A stretch of DNA of 64,000 nucleotides from JAUVPB01 sp965223695 (lineage in GTDB: Bacteria; Actinomycetota; Thermoleophilia; Gaiellales; Gaiellaceae): positions 1 to 64,000 of the forward strand of contig CBDCXJ010000025.1 in the NCBI GenBank assembly GCA_965223695.1. The letters are read 5' to 3'. The notes beneath the pieces are model-generated. The model did no database searches and was not told where the DNA came from. It saw only the letters and a program-made list of their open reading frames with translations. The translations under genes were made by a program, and so were the position numbers. Shown piece by piece: positions 29,587 through 39,064 of the stretch; positions within the stretch are counted from its first letter, which is position 1; each line of letters opens with the position of its first letter.

Positions 29587-30540
29587 ATGAGCAAACCGCT
29601 GAAGTTCGGGATCTTCACCGGCCCCCAGAACGTGACCTGGACGGAGATGCGCGAGGTATGGGAGACGGCCGACCGGGCAGGATTCGACTCCGGCTTCGTC
29701 TGGGACCACCTCATGCCGCTGTTCGGGTCGAGCGAGCAGGACCAGCTCGAGGGCTGGACCGTGCTAAGCGCACTGGCCATGTGCACGGAGAAGCTCGAGG
29801 TGGGTCACCTCGTGCTCGCCAACACGTTCCGCCACCCGGCGGTCCTGTCGAAGATGGCGACGACGCTCGACCATGCGACGGGCGGCCGGCTCGTGCTGGG
29901 GCTCGGCACGGGATACTTCCCGGCCGAGCACGACAGCTACGGCTTGCCGCTTCCCTCCAAGAAGGAGCGAGCCGAGATGCTCTCGGAGTCGCTCGAGATC
30001 TTGCGTGGAATGTGGTCACCGGGCCTCTTCAGCTTCGAGGGCACTTACTACACGGTCACCGACGCGGTGGCCGAGCCCGCGCCGGTGCAGTCACCCCGCC
30101 CGCCGATCCTGCTGGGCGGCGCTGGCGAGCGCCTCATGAGTAACGTGGCGCGCTATGCCGATCGCTGGGACCTGCCCGACGGCACGGCCGGCGTGACCCC
30201 CGACCACTTCCGGCTGAAGTGGCAGCGCGTTCGCGCGCTTTGCGACGAGCTCGGCCGTGACGCGAGCGAGATCGAGACCAGCACGTCGCTCGTGCCGATC
30301 ATCGGCGAGGAGGCTGATGTGGCGCGACGGCGCTCCGAGCTCCAGGAGCGGCTCGGCTGGGACCACGGGCAGACGGAGCGGCACACGCTTGCCGGCTCGC
30401 CCGAGCAGGTGATCGAGCAAATTCACGACTGGCAGGAGGCTGGAGTCGATCACCTGCTCCTCAGCCTCTGGCCGGGCTTCAACTACGGCGAGCCGGAAGT
30501 ATTCGCCGAAACCGTGCTGCCGCAATTCCGCGCCGGGTAA
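29587..30540 (+). CDS. LLM-class (F420-type) flavin oxidoreductase
   Basis: 317 aa from ATG 29587; ATG 29578 is an alternative start. Luciferase-like TIM-barrel: KFGIFTGPQNVTWTEMREVWETADRAGFDSGFVWDHL at the N-terminus, GHLVLANTFRHPAVLSKMATTLDHATGGRLVLGLGTGYFPAEHDSYG in the middle, and PPILLGGAGERLMSNVARYADRWD near the cofactor site. The family uses F420 or FMN to oxidise or reduce small substrates; the substrate is unknown. Divergent from the ligase gene. Confidence 0.9.
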   Translation: MSKPLKFGIFTGPQNVTWTEMREVWETADRAGFDSGFVWDHLMPLFGSSEQDQLEGWTVLSALAMCTEKLEVGHLVLANTFRHPAVLSKMATTLDHATGGRLVLGLGTGYFPAEHDSYGLPLPSKKERAEMLSESLEILRGMWSPGLFSFEGTYYTVTDAVAEPAPVQSPRPPILLGGAGERLMSNVARYADRWDLPDGTAGVTPDHFRLKWQRVRALCDELGRDASEIETSTSLVPIIGEEADVARRRSELQERLGWDHGQTERHTLAGSPEQVIEQIHDWQEAGVDHLLLSLWPGFNYGEPEVFAETVLPQFRAG

Positions 30541-30591
30541 GCACGGGTCGGTACCGGCGTGTGGGCGGTTCCGGCCGCGCGCCCGCGCCCC

Positions 30592-30957
30592 TCAGTGCGT
30601 GTAGGAGGCGCCGTTCAAGTCGATGGTGCCGCCGGTCATGTGGCGAGCCGCGCCGGAGGCGAGGAACACGACGAGGTTCGCTACCTCCTCGGCGGGCGCG
30701 ATCTCCTGTAGCGGCGTCTGCGCCAGGATCTCGGCGTCGCCGTGCTCGGCGATGTAGTTGCGTGTCAGGTCCGACTCCACCCAGCCCGGTGCGGTGTGGT
30801 ACGCGAGGACCCCGTCGGCGCCGTAGCCGCGGGCGATCGTGCGTGTCATCGCCACGAGGCCGCCCTTGGTCGCGGCGTAGTGCTGGTAGGCGGGGCCGAT
30901 GCCGCGCGAGCCTCCGGTGACGAGAACGGTCTTGCCGTCGAGCACGGGCATCGTCAT
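30592..30957 (-). pseudogene. SDR oxidoreductase with the middle of the protein deleted
   Basis: 121 aa against ~245 for the family. The N-terminus is the Rossmann start (LDGKTVLVTGGSRGIG, the GxxxGxG cofactor loop) but is joined directly to the active-site helix PAYQHYAATKGGLVAMTRTIARGYG (YxxxK). About 125 residues are missing, including the NAG motif and the catalytic Ser. The C-terminal half is normal (APGWVESDLTRNYIAEHGD, EEVANLVVFLASGAARHMTGGTIDLNGA). The frame is kept. Its ATG overlaps the stop of the upstream LLM gene (ATGA). Very unlikely to be an active enzyme. Confidence 0.88.
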
Positions 30958-31967
30958 GCGCGCGTCTCCTTAGCCGCCGCGAACGCATGCGCGAGTTCCC
31001 CGACTCGGTCGAGCTGGAAGTCCTGGCCGCCGTGGATGTTCACCCGCTCGACGAGGCCCCCGTAGCGCTCGAGAGCGAGATCGGCCAGCTCGCGCGCGCT
31101 CGAGCCGGTCACCGCCACCTCGTCGACGACCTCGTCGGGGATGCACGCGGGCATCTCGTCCCATTTACCCGCCCGGGTGAGGGCGTGCAGCTCGTCGCCG
31201 AGCGCCTCCCAGCCGTGCGCCTCGAGCACCGGCCGGTAGGTCGGCGTCGAGGCGTAGAAGGCGATCCGCTGTCGCACGCCCTCGCGCTCGACGTCGTCCT
31301 CGACGCCGAAGAGCGCGAGGCTGACTTCGATCTCGGAGCGTTCGCGGCCCGTGCGCTCGAGCCCGCGCTCGATGGCCGGCAGGATCCTCTCGACCATGTC
31401 GGTGCGCGTCTGCAGCGGGTGCCCGAGGAACACGTCGGCGACCTCGCCGGCGAGCTCGGTCATGCGCGGCTGCACGCCGGCGATACCGATGCGGGGGTGC
31501 CCGAGCTCGTTCCGCGGTGGCGAGAACGCCGGCGTCATCAGCGTGTGCTGGACAAACTCGCCCTTGAAGTCGAGCGGAACGCCGTCAGACCAGGTCGTCC
31601 AGATCGCCTTGATCGCCGCGATCACCTCGCGCATGCGCGCAACGGGCGGTTCGTAGTCGGCGCTGAAGCGACGTACGACGTGCGCGCGCACCTGCGAGCC
31701 GAGCCCGAGGATGAACTGGCCACTCGAGAGCTCGTTGAGATCCCAGGCCTGGTGTGCAAGGTGGAGCGGGCTGCGTGTAAACGCAAGCGCGATGCCCGTG
31801 CCGAGCTCGACGTTCGTCGTCGCCGACGCCGAGAGGACGAGTGGGAAGAACGGGTCGCTGCGCGTCTCGGTCGTCCAAATGCCGGCGACTCCGAACTCCT
31901 CGGCCTTCGCAGCCCAGTCGCGTACGTCGCCAAGGGCGAGGCCGCGGATGGTTGCGTCGAACTTCAC
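30954..31967 (-). CDS. LLM-class F420-dependent oxidoreductase
   Basis: 337 aa. Luciferase-like fold: GVAGIWTTETRSDPFFPLVLSASATTNVELGTGIALAFTRSP, LNELSSGQFILGLGSQVRAHVVRRFSADYEPPVARMREVIAAIKAIW, and a C-terminal segment GSSARELADLALERYGGLVERVNIH. Resembles the TIGR03617-type F420 group. It overlaps both neighbours by 4 nt (glucokinase upstream, SDR downstream), so the three form an operon. The substrate is unknown. Confidence 0.88.
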   Translation of the reverse strand: MKFDATIRGLALGDVRDWAAKAEEFGVAGIWTTETRSDPFFPLVLSASATTNVELGTGIALAFTRSPLHLAHQAWDLNELSSGQFILGLGSQVRAHVVRRFSADYEPPVARMREVIAAIKAIWTTWSDGVPLDFKGEFVQHTLMTPAFSPPRNELGHPRIGIAGVQPRMTELAGEVADVFLGHPLQTRTDMVERILPAIERGLERTGRERSEIEVSLALFGVEDDVEREGVRQRIAFYASTPTYRPVLEAHGWEALGDELHALTRAGKWDEMPACIPDEVVDEVAVTGSSARELADLALERYGGLVERVNIHGGQDFQLDRVGELAHAFAAAKETRA

Positions 31968-32962
31968 GCGGCGTCCTCGGAGCGCCCCGGTGCGAGGGGG
32001 CGCCGCTCAGCGGCGTGGCGGGCCGCTCCCAGCAGCGCCGTCAGGTCGTTCGTCACGATGTGAACGGGTATCGAGCGCAGAAGGTCAGAGAAGCGTCCCT
32101 TGTTCACGAATGCCTCCATGAACGGGCCGCCGCTCAGCGCTTCGAGGAGCTTGCCAGCGATACCGCCGGCGACGTAGACGCCGCCGGTCGCGAGCAGCCT
32201 GAGCGCGAGATTTCCGGCCTCGGATCCATAGATGCCGAGAAAGACTCCGAGCGCACGCTCGGCGACCTCGTCGCTGCCCGCCTGGGCGAGATCCGAGACC
32301 ATCGCCGGCGCATCTTCCCCGGCCAACCAGCCCGGCGTCTCTCGGCCAGCCTCGTGCAGGCACCACCGGAAGACGTTCACGAGTCCGTAGCCCGAGCACA
32401 CCGACTCGACGCTCACATGCTCCTCGCCGTCGGTCCTGAGGAAGTCGAGCAGCCTGCTCTCGTCGTGCGTAGCTGGCGCGAACCCGGCGTTGCCGCCCTC
32501 GGTCGCGATGGTTGCCGTCGTGCCGCCCGCGCGCACGAGCCCGGCCTCGCCCAGGCCTGTCCCCGCGGCAATGACTCCGACCGTGCCGCTCTCTTCCGGG
32601 GAGCCCGGGTTCAGCGTGACGAGGTCGGAAGGGCTCAACGCGGGCAGGCCGAGCGCAGTCGCCTCGAGGTCATTTACGAGCCCGACGGTGCCAAGCCCCA
32701 GCGAGGCGGCCATGCTTCGCGCATCGACGGCCCACGCCAGGTTGACGGGAAGCGAGCGGCCGTCCCTGACGGGCCCCGCGATGCCAAAGCTCGCCGCCTC
32801 GACGTCACCCTTCTCGGAGCCGAGAAAGCGTTCGACAATCTCCTCGAAGCTCGAGAAGTCACCGCTCGGGAACACCTCGAGGCGGGTGGGCTCCTGAAGC
32901 TCGCTGTATTCGAAGAGCGCCAGCCGAGCGTTGGTGCCGCCGATATCGCCTGCCAGGAGCAC
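31964..32962 (-). CDS. glk: Glucokinase (Glk type)
   Basis: 332 aa. Phosphorylates glucose with ATP at the entry to glycolysis. N-terminal phosphate loop LLAGDIGGTNARLALFE; SLPVNLAWAVDARSM and VGLVNDLEATALGLPAL carry the sugar-binding N-D pair; GVIAAGTGLGEAGL and EGGNAGFAP follow; the C-terminal GGVYVAGGIAGKLLEAL and FSDLLRSIPVHIVTND are typical of the Glk (not ROK) family. First gene of the glk-LLM-SDR unit. Confidence 0.93.
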   Translation of the reverse strand: MLLAGDIGGTNARLALFEYSELQEPTRLEVFPSGDFSSFEEIVERFLGSEKGDVEAASFGIAGPVRDGRSLPVNLAWAVDARSMAASLGLGTVGLVNDLEATALGLPALSPSDLVTLNPGSPEESGTVGVIAAGTGLGEAGLVRAGGTTATIATEGGNAGFAPATHDESRLLDFLRTDGEEHVSVESVCSGYGLVNVFRWCLHEAGRETPGWLAGEDAPAMVSDLAQAGSDEVAERALGVFLGIYGSEAGNLALRLLATGGVYVAGGIAGKLLEALSGGPFMEAFVNKGRFSDLLRSIPVHIVTNDLTALLGAARHAAERRPLAPGRSEDAA

Positions 32963-33115
32963 GCGCGCAGTCTCGCAGGCGCGCCGGGGTCCTGAGGGTT
33001 TGGGCCCGTCGCATGGGCCCGTAAGCCACTATTGAGGGGTGGCGCATCGCCGCCGATAGCGCTACCCTGCGTTTGAAAGCCACGGGGAGGTCGCGGCCAG
33101 GGAGGGCCGCGGTAC

Positions 33116-34402
33116 ATGCGAGCAATACCGATGCGGAAACTGGGGGTTCTTGCGGCAGCATTCCTGCTGGCCCTGACACTGGGCGCATCCGTGGCGAGCG
33201 CCGGCGAAGACGACGACCACTTCGTCGATTGCAACGGCAACCCCTACGCGCTAGCTGACGCTCTCACGAACGGCGGCGGGACGTTCCTCGTCGTCGGCAC
33301 ATGCCATGGCCCAATCGTCATCGAGAACGACACCAAGCTCATCGGCTTCCGCGGCGCGAAGATCCGGCACGCCAGCGTCGCCAATGCCACCGAGCGCACG
33401 CCTTCGCTGATCTCTGTCGGTCCGGTCATCACCGTCGACCCGGGGGCCAAGCTGCAGCTCGTGTTCATGAAGGTCGTGGGCGGGAACACCCAGGGCGGCA
33501 TCGTGAACCGCGGCACGCTGAAGCTGATCGGCAGCGTCGTAGCCAACAACGACCGTACCGAGGTCGACCCCGACGACGGTCAGGGCGGCGGTGGCATCTC
33601 GAACTTCGGCGGCGACGTCAAGGTGCTCCTGAGCAAGATCAAGAACAATCGCGCGCTCACTGACACCAGCTTCACTCCGCCGATCCGTCGCGATGGAGGA
33701 GGAATCTGGAGCAAGGGCGGCAGTCTCGTCGTCAAGAAGAGCGTCGTGAGCGGAAATCACGCCGACGACCAGGGCGGCGGCATTCAGGTTCGCGACGGCG
33801 GCACAGCCAAGATCAAATACTCGGTCGTCGCTCGAAACAGCGCGATCGCTCCACTCGACGAAAAAGAGGGCGAGGGCGGCGGTCTCCACGTAATCGCAGG
33901 TGCCACCGTGACCGTCCACAGGTCATGGTTCGTGCACAATAGGGCCCAGGCCAACGGCGGCGGCGCGGCTGCCCGCAAGGCCGTGATCGACGGATACGGA
34001 ATGAAGTTCATCGGGAACGAGGCCCTGAACGGCGGTGGTCTCTACATCGCAGACAGCGTGAACCACACCGTCCTCAGACACAGCTTGTTCCTTGCGAACG
34101 TGGCCACGAAGGATGGTGGGGGCGTTGGCGTCCGAAGCGGCCTCTTCACGCTCGAGAACACCCGGGCGATGAAGAACACCGCCGCGGAGCACGGCGGCTT
34201 CATGCGAAACCGCAACGGCGCGTCATCGGCGCTGAACAACTCGCGGATCACCGGGAACACGGCCAACTGGCCGTTCGGCGGCACAACTGCCGGCGGGGTC
34301 TACAACCTCAACAACGCCGGCACGGTGACGAACAGCGGCAGCACGATCACCGACAACAACCCCAACGACTGCGCCGGGGCAATCGGCGGAGACGGCTGCT
34401 GA
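33116..34402 (+). CDS. Secreted right-handed beta-helix (polymorphic-type) repeat protein
   Basis: 428 aa; ATG 33131 is an alternative start. Signal peptide MRKLGVLAAAFLLALTLGASVASA. The mature part consists of parallel beta-helix rungs with repeated GGGI and NN/GN turns (GGGISNFGGDVKVLLSKIKNN, GGGIWSKGGSLVVKKSVVSGN, GGGIQVRDGGTAKIKYSVVARNS, GGGVGVRSGLFTLENTRAMKN). Similar to Pmp/adhesin-like and carbohydrate-active beta-helix proteins. No catalytic motif or anchor was seen. Likely extracellular. Confidence 0.8.
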   Translation: MRAIPMRKLGVLAAAFLLALTLGASVASAGEDDDHFVDCNGNPYALADALTNGGGTFLVVGTCHGPIVIENDTKLIGFRGAKIRHASVANATERTPSLISVGPVITVDPGAKLQLVFMKVVGGNTQGGIVNRGTLKLIGSVVANNDRTEVDPDDGQGGGGISNFGGDVKVLLSKIKNNRALTDTSFTPPIRRDGGGIWSKGGSLVVKKSVVSGNHADDQGGGIQVRDGGTAKIKYSVVARNSAIAPLDEKEGEGGGLHVIAGATVTVHRSWFVHNRAQANGGGAAARKAVIDGYGMKFIGNEALNGGGLYIADSVNHTVLRHSLFLANVATKDGGGVGVRSGLFTLENTRAMKNTAAEHGGFMRNRNGASSALNNSRITGNTANWPFGGTTAGGVYNLNNAGTVTNSGSTITDNNPNDCAGAIGGDGC

Positions 34403-34418
34403 GTCGCGAGACCCGGCG

Positions 34419-35249
34419 CTAGCCGCCAGCGGGCTTCTCGACGTGCCCGCCAAACTCTTTGCGCATCGCCGAGAGCACCTGGTCGGCGAAACCCGACTCA
34501 CCGCGTGAGCTGAAGCGCTCGTAGAGCGCCGCCGTCAGCACGGGAGCCGGCACGGCCTCCTCGACGGCGCTCAGCACCGTCCAGCGACCCTCCCCCGAGT
34601 CGGAGACGCGCCCCGAGAACTCCGCGAGGGTCGGTGACTTGGCGAGCGCCTCGGCCGTGAGATCGAGGAGCCACGACGCAACGACCGACCCACGCCGCCA
34701 CACCTCGGCGATGGCCGGGATGTCGAACTCGTAGCTGTAGTAGTGCGGGTCGCGCATCGGTGCGGTCTCGGCGTCCTTGGCGTGCTCCCCGGGTGCCAGC
34801 GCCCGGAAGACCGGCTCGAGCCGTGCGACGGCCTCGTCACGACCGCCGATCATCAGGCAGAAGCCGCGCTCGAGGCCGTAGATCCCGCCGCTCGTGCCGA
34901 CGTCGATGTAGTCGATCGCGCGTGGGGCGAGCGCTTCGGCGCGATCGACGTCGTCCCGATAGTAGGAGTTGCCACCGTCGATGATCGCGTCACCCGGCTG
35001 GAGCAACGGGGACAGCTCGTCGACCACGCCACCGACGAATGCGCTCGGCACCATGACCCAGACGGCGCGAGGCGCTGTCAGCTGCTCGACGAGGCCGGCG
35101 AGGGTTTCCGCCCCGGCAATGCCCTCGCCCCTAAGCGATTCGACGGCGGCGGCGTTGACGTCGTAGACGACGCACTCGTGCCCGTCACGCTCGAGGCGAC
35201 GCACGAGGTTGGCGCCCATGCGCCCAAGCCCGATCATGCCGAGCTGCAT
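34419..35249 (-). pseudogene. Short 6-phosphogluconate dehydrogenase homologue lacking the catalytic segment
   Basis: 276 aa; relatives (YqeC/GndA-like) are ~300-330. N-terminal NADP-binding fold is normal (LGMIGLGRMGANLVRRLERDGH), as are IIDGGNSYYRDD and YIDVGTSGGIYGLERGFCLMIGG. After FRALAPG it jumps to EHAKDAETAPMRDPHYYSYEFDIPAIAEVWRRGSVV. The expected GxGHxxKMVHNGIEYG stretch with the catalytic Lys and Asn is missing (junction near 34785-34795), in frame. The same catalytic motif is present in the other Gnd at 61410-62870. Probably inactive, unless the gap is an assembly artefact. Confidence 0.85.
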
Positions 35250-35273
35250 TCGATTCCCTTCGACGCGCCCGAG

Positions 35274-37849
35274 CTACGTGGGCCGCTCGACGCTCCGTAC
35301 CCGGTCGAGACCACCGTCAAAGCGAGCTCGGTCGCTTCCGGGACCGCCGTTTAGGCCGTCGCTCGAGCCGTCACGGGCAAGCAGGTTGTCACGACCGTCG
35401 CCGCCCGCCAGCGAGTCGTTCCCGGAGCCGCCGTCGAGCGTGTCTGCACCCGTCGCTCCGCGCAGGCGGTCGTTGCCGCCCTGACCGAGAAGCCTGTCAG
35501 ACCCGGATCCGCCGGACATGGTGTCGCCACCACCGCCACCGAGCAAGATGTCGCGCCCGGCGCCGCCGTTGAGCGTGTCGTGGCCGCGACTCCCGATGAG
35601 GCGATCCGACCCGGCGTTGCCGAGCAGGGTGTCCTGGCCGCCGCGCCCGCGCAGCCTGTCGTTTCCTGGTCCGCCTACGAGCGTGTTGTCGGAAGCGTTG
35701 CCCACGAGGCTGTCGTTGCTCGGGCCACCGATCACGTCCTCGAGATAGCGGTTCATCCGCGCGACGTCGACCTTGAGCCGATGCGACCCTGTCGAGCCGA
35801 TCCGCTTGCGCGGCGTGCTCAGGTTGATCGTGACGCCGCGGCGCGATCCGGGCGCAAGGTCCGAGTAGTCGAGGGTGTCGTCCCCGCCCTGCGGCGACTC
35901 CTTGATCGTGTCGGTCTCGGCCCGACGCCCGGTCTCGCGGCCGAACGCGTACACATCGTCGCCGAGCTGGCCCTCCAACAGGTCGCTGCCGGGGCCTCCG
36001 ATCAGCAGATCGTGGCCGGGCCCGCCGCGGATCTCGTCGTTGCCGCCGGCTCCGTCCAGGTGATTCGCCTCCTCGTTGCCGGTGATCTCGTCATCGCCAG
36101 CTGTTCCCCGGACGCTCTCGAGGTTTGTGGCCTGCCCCGCGTTGGGCACGAGCACGGTGCGCAAGCCGTGACGCCCAACCGTGGTTGTCGAGCTCGAGAG
36201 ATCGACGCTCACGGATAGGGCCGACGGGCCGACGATGGTCCCTCCACCGACGAGGAAGCGCTCGCCTTCGCTACTTCCGAAGTCGAGCAGATCGTGCCCC
36301 TGCCGCGGCAGCTCGTTGATCGTGTCGCGCGTTGCCGTCGCAGCTCGCATCATCCGGTAGGTGTCGTTACCCCGCCCACCTGCGACGGCGTTGGTGCCCT
36401 CACCCGCGTCGATCAGGTTGTCGAGGCCGTTGCCCGTGATCGCGTCGTCGCCGGGGCCGGTGGTGATCTCCTCGATATTTCGCGCCTGACCGGCACTCGA
36501 GGTGACGACCGACCCCTCGGAGCTCGTGCCGAGCGTCGTGTCGCTGCTCGCGAGGTTCACCGTCCAGCTCGCGGATCCGGTGAGCATCAGCGCGTCGCGT
36601 CCACCGCCACGACGCTCCGAGATCTCCTGGGTCGTCGCGAGGCCGTCATCGGGGAACGAGAGCGTGTACGCGTCGTCTCCGGAGCCGCCAATCGTCGTGT
36701 TGTCGCCGGAGCCGGGGCTGAGGGCGTCGTCACCGCCCCGACCTTCGAGGCGATCGTTGCCACTCGAGCCGATAAGTGTGTTGTCGGCGGCGTTGCCGAT
36801 CAGGACGTCGTTGCCCGGCCCAGTTCGTACGCGCTCGAAGTTCGCTGCCTGGCCTGCGGAGCCAACGAGCACCGTCCGGTTCGTGTGTGTAGCTAGCGTG
36901 CGTCGCCGCTCGAGAGGTCGACCGTGATGTCAGGAGCGGGCGTCGTGAGGAAGTCGAGCGAGAGCATGTCGGTTCCCTCGTTTGCGAGCTCGATCACGGT
37001 GTCGGTCTCGGGAGCAACGGGCGTCGTGAAGCGATAGACGTCGTCCCCCGGCCCGCCCGTCATCGAGTCGGTGCCGAGATTGCCCGTCAGCAGGTCGTTG
37101 CCGGCGCCGCCGATGAGCGTGTCATTGCCGGGGCCACCGTCGAGCACCACGCTGTTGCCGTGCCCGCGCAAGACGTCGCCCGCGCCGCCGCCGGTCACGC
37201 TCAGAATCGCTCCGGCAAAGCCGCCCGCCTGCAGCGAGACCGTACGGTTCGTGTGCAGAGCCAGCGTATTCGTGGCACCCGTCAGGTCGGCGGTCAGCGG
37301 GTCGCTCGCAGCGAGCGAGCTGAAATCGAGGAGATCTCGGCCGTGACCTCGTGGAAGGACGAGCGTGTCGGCCTCCGGGCGTCCGGCCGGCCCGAAGATC
37401 AGGCTATCGCTGCCGAGGCCGGGCGTGATCGTGTCGTTGCCGGGACCGCCGGTGATCACGTCGGAGCCCACGCCGCCGTCGATCGTGTCGCCGATGCCGC
37501 TTCCGGCGATGTTGTCGGAGCCGATCGTTCCCGTCAGGAGCGTCGCCGTAAGCGCCGTGAACGCGGCCGCGCTGACACCGGCGAGGTTGATCGTGTGGCC
37601 GCCCGTGCCGCCGCTGACGTCGATCGAGGTGATGCTCGCGCAGGTCGCTACTCCGCTGCCCGGGTCGGCACCGTTGACCTGCACGTTGCCGCCCGCGCAG
37701 ATGATCGTGATCGCGTCAGTGGCGTCCGTGGTCACGGTGAGCTTGTTCGCGCCGTCGACACTCGATGTCACGACGCCGAGCGCCGCTGGCGCACCCGTGA
37801 GCGCGACGAGCGCTCCGAGCACAAGGGTGAACAAAAGCTTCGAGGCCAC
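35274..37849 (-). pseudogene. Secreted RTX (hemolysin-type calcium-binding) protein, frameshifted
   Basis: Two open frames that belong together. Part one runs from GTG 37849 (Shine-Dalgarno GAAGGAG 6 nt upstream) to a TAG at 36893-36895. Part two continues in another frame to 35274. At 36897-36910 the first frame reads DLSSGDAR-stop while the second supplies TLATHTNRTVLVGSAGQA, matching the module seen elsewhere in the protein (NTLALHTNRTV; VGRHGLRTVLVPNAGQA). A single-base loss explains it; the repaired protein would be ~857 aa. It has a signal peptide (LLFTLVLGALVALTGAPAALG), about four VDLS...RTV...AGQA...GPGDD modules and RTX nonapeptides throughout. May be a sequence error rather than decay. 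Confidence 0.85.
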
Positions 37850-37946
37850 GATGCTCTCCTTCGCGCGAGCTACACGCGTGTGCTTCGCGGCCTTCGCGGC
37901 TCGTCCTGCCTTCGACAACCCGTCGCGACCCCGCTAGCCTTTGTCC

Positions 37947-38594
37947 ATGGCACCCGCTGAGGAAACCGCCGAGCACACGGTCACGATCTGGAGCGACTAC
38001 ATATGACCGTATTGCTACGTCGGCCACGAGCGGGCCGAGTGGCTTGAGCGCCAGTTCGGCGCGACGATCGAGTGGCTCCCGTTCGACCTGCATCCCGAGT
38101 ACCCACCCGAGGGCATTCCACGACAGCAGCTGATCGACCGCTACGGCGAGTCGATGATGAGCAATGTCAAGACGTCGATCGAGGCGTCCGGGTACACCTA
38201 CAACCCGCCTCCGGAGATCGTCCCAAACTCCCTGAAGGCGCTCGAGCTGACCGAGCTCGCACGCGAGCTCGGGCTTCATGAGGCCGTACACAACCGGCTG
38301 ATGCACGCCTACTGGTCAGAGGCAGCGAACATCGCCGACCTCGACGTGCTGCTAGGGCTCTGCGGGGAGGCCGGCCTCGACCGCGACGATTGCGCCAACG
38401 CCCTGGCCGAGAAGCGCTTCCGTGCGCGCGTTCACGCCGCCACCCGTGAAGCGAACTCGATCGGGATCAACGCGATCCCGGCGTTCGTGCTCGATGGCCG
38501 CATGCTGCTCGTCGGCGCCTACCCGCACGAGATGTTCGAGAAGGCATTCGCACAGCTCGCAGAGACGCCGGTCGAGCAGCCCGAGTCCGCATGA
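37947..38594 (+). CDS. Selenocysteine-containing DsbA-family (FrnE-like) thioredoxin-fold protein
   Basis: 215 aa with UGA (38004-38006) read as selenocysteine at residue 20. The motif is SDYI-U-PYCYVGHERAEW, where the DsbA/FrnE family has DxxCPWCYIG, so the UGA replaces the first Cys of CxxC. Homology continues without interruption after the UGA: FDLHPEYPPEGIPR, GLHEAVHNRLMHAYWSEAANIADLDVL and NSIGINAIPAFVLDGRMLLVGAYPHEMFEKA, which includes the cis-Pro segment. A hairpin follows the UGA (stem 38020-38025/38033-38038). No signal peptide, so probably a cytoplasmic thiol/disulfide or isomerase-like redox enzyme. Overlaps the next gene (ATGA). Confidence 0.9.
38020..38038 (+). promoter_or_regulatory. 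Candidate SECIS hairpin of the DsbA-like selenoprotein
   Basis: 13 nt after the UGA: TCGGCC, loop ACGAGCG, GGCCGA; a 6-bp GC-rich stem with 7-nt loop. Position and size fit bacterial SECIS elements, which lie in the coding region just 3' of the UGA and bind SelB. Loop consensus varies, so this is supportive, not proof. Confidence 0.55.
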
Positions 38595-39028
38595 CGAGCT
38601 GGAAGCTCGTCGGCGCCGCGATCAAGGCGCAGCGGACGTGGTCGAACCTCTCGCCCGAGCGGAAGGAACAGGTGCGGAAGGCGGCAACGCAGGCTGCGCG
38701 GAACGCCTATGCGCGAGTTCAGGAGCCCGGACAGGCCCCGACCGGCCCCCGTCAGTCGGCGGCCGCCGCGAATGCGGCGGCTACAGACCACATCGCCCAG
38801 GCGGCACCGGGCGGGCAGACCAACGTCGGGCAGGCACCGGATGCCGACCCGAGCAACGCTGGTCAACGCCCGACTCCGAGCGCGACCGAGACACTCGCCG
38901 GTCTTGCTCGGACCCACGGCCCACGGCTCGCACGCCAGGCAGCCGCCCAGGCCGTGACGCGCTCCCAGGGCCGGGCAAGCCAGCTGGTCGGACTCCTTCG
39001 ACGAGCCCAGCAGCGCCCGTCGAAGTAG
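38591..39028 (+). CDS. Ala/Gln-rich hypothetical protein
   Basis: 145 aa, ATG overlapping the stop of the DsbA-like gene. The N-terminal ~45 residues are helical and basic (MTSWKLVGAAIKAQRTWSNLSPERKEQVRKAATQAARNAY), the middle is a disordered Ala/Pro/Gln linker, and the C-terminus is helical again (LAGLARTHGPRLARQAAAQAVTRSQGRASQLVGLLRRAQ). No family recognised. The overlap suggests expression with the selenoprotein. Confidence 0.6.
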   Translation: MTSWKLVGAAIKAQRTWSNLSPERKEQVRKAATQAARNAYARVQEPGQAPTGPRQSAAAANAAATDHIAQAAPGGQTNVGQAPDADPSNAGQRPTPSATETLAGLARTHGPRLARQAAAQAVTRSQGRASQLVGLLRRAQQRPSK

Positions 39029-39064
39029 AGCCGCCTTTACAACCACACGCGCTAGCGTGCGCGC

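Noticed and set aside
38004..38006. In-frame TGA in the DsbA-like gene taken as a pseudogene mutation
   Set aside because: It lies exactly on the redox Cys, homology continues after it, and two other redox genes in the window have the same arrangement; selenocysteine is the better explanation.
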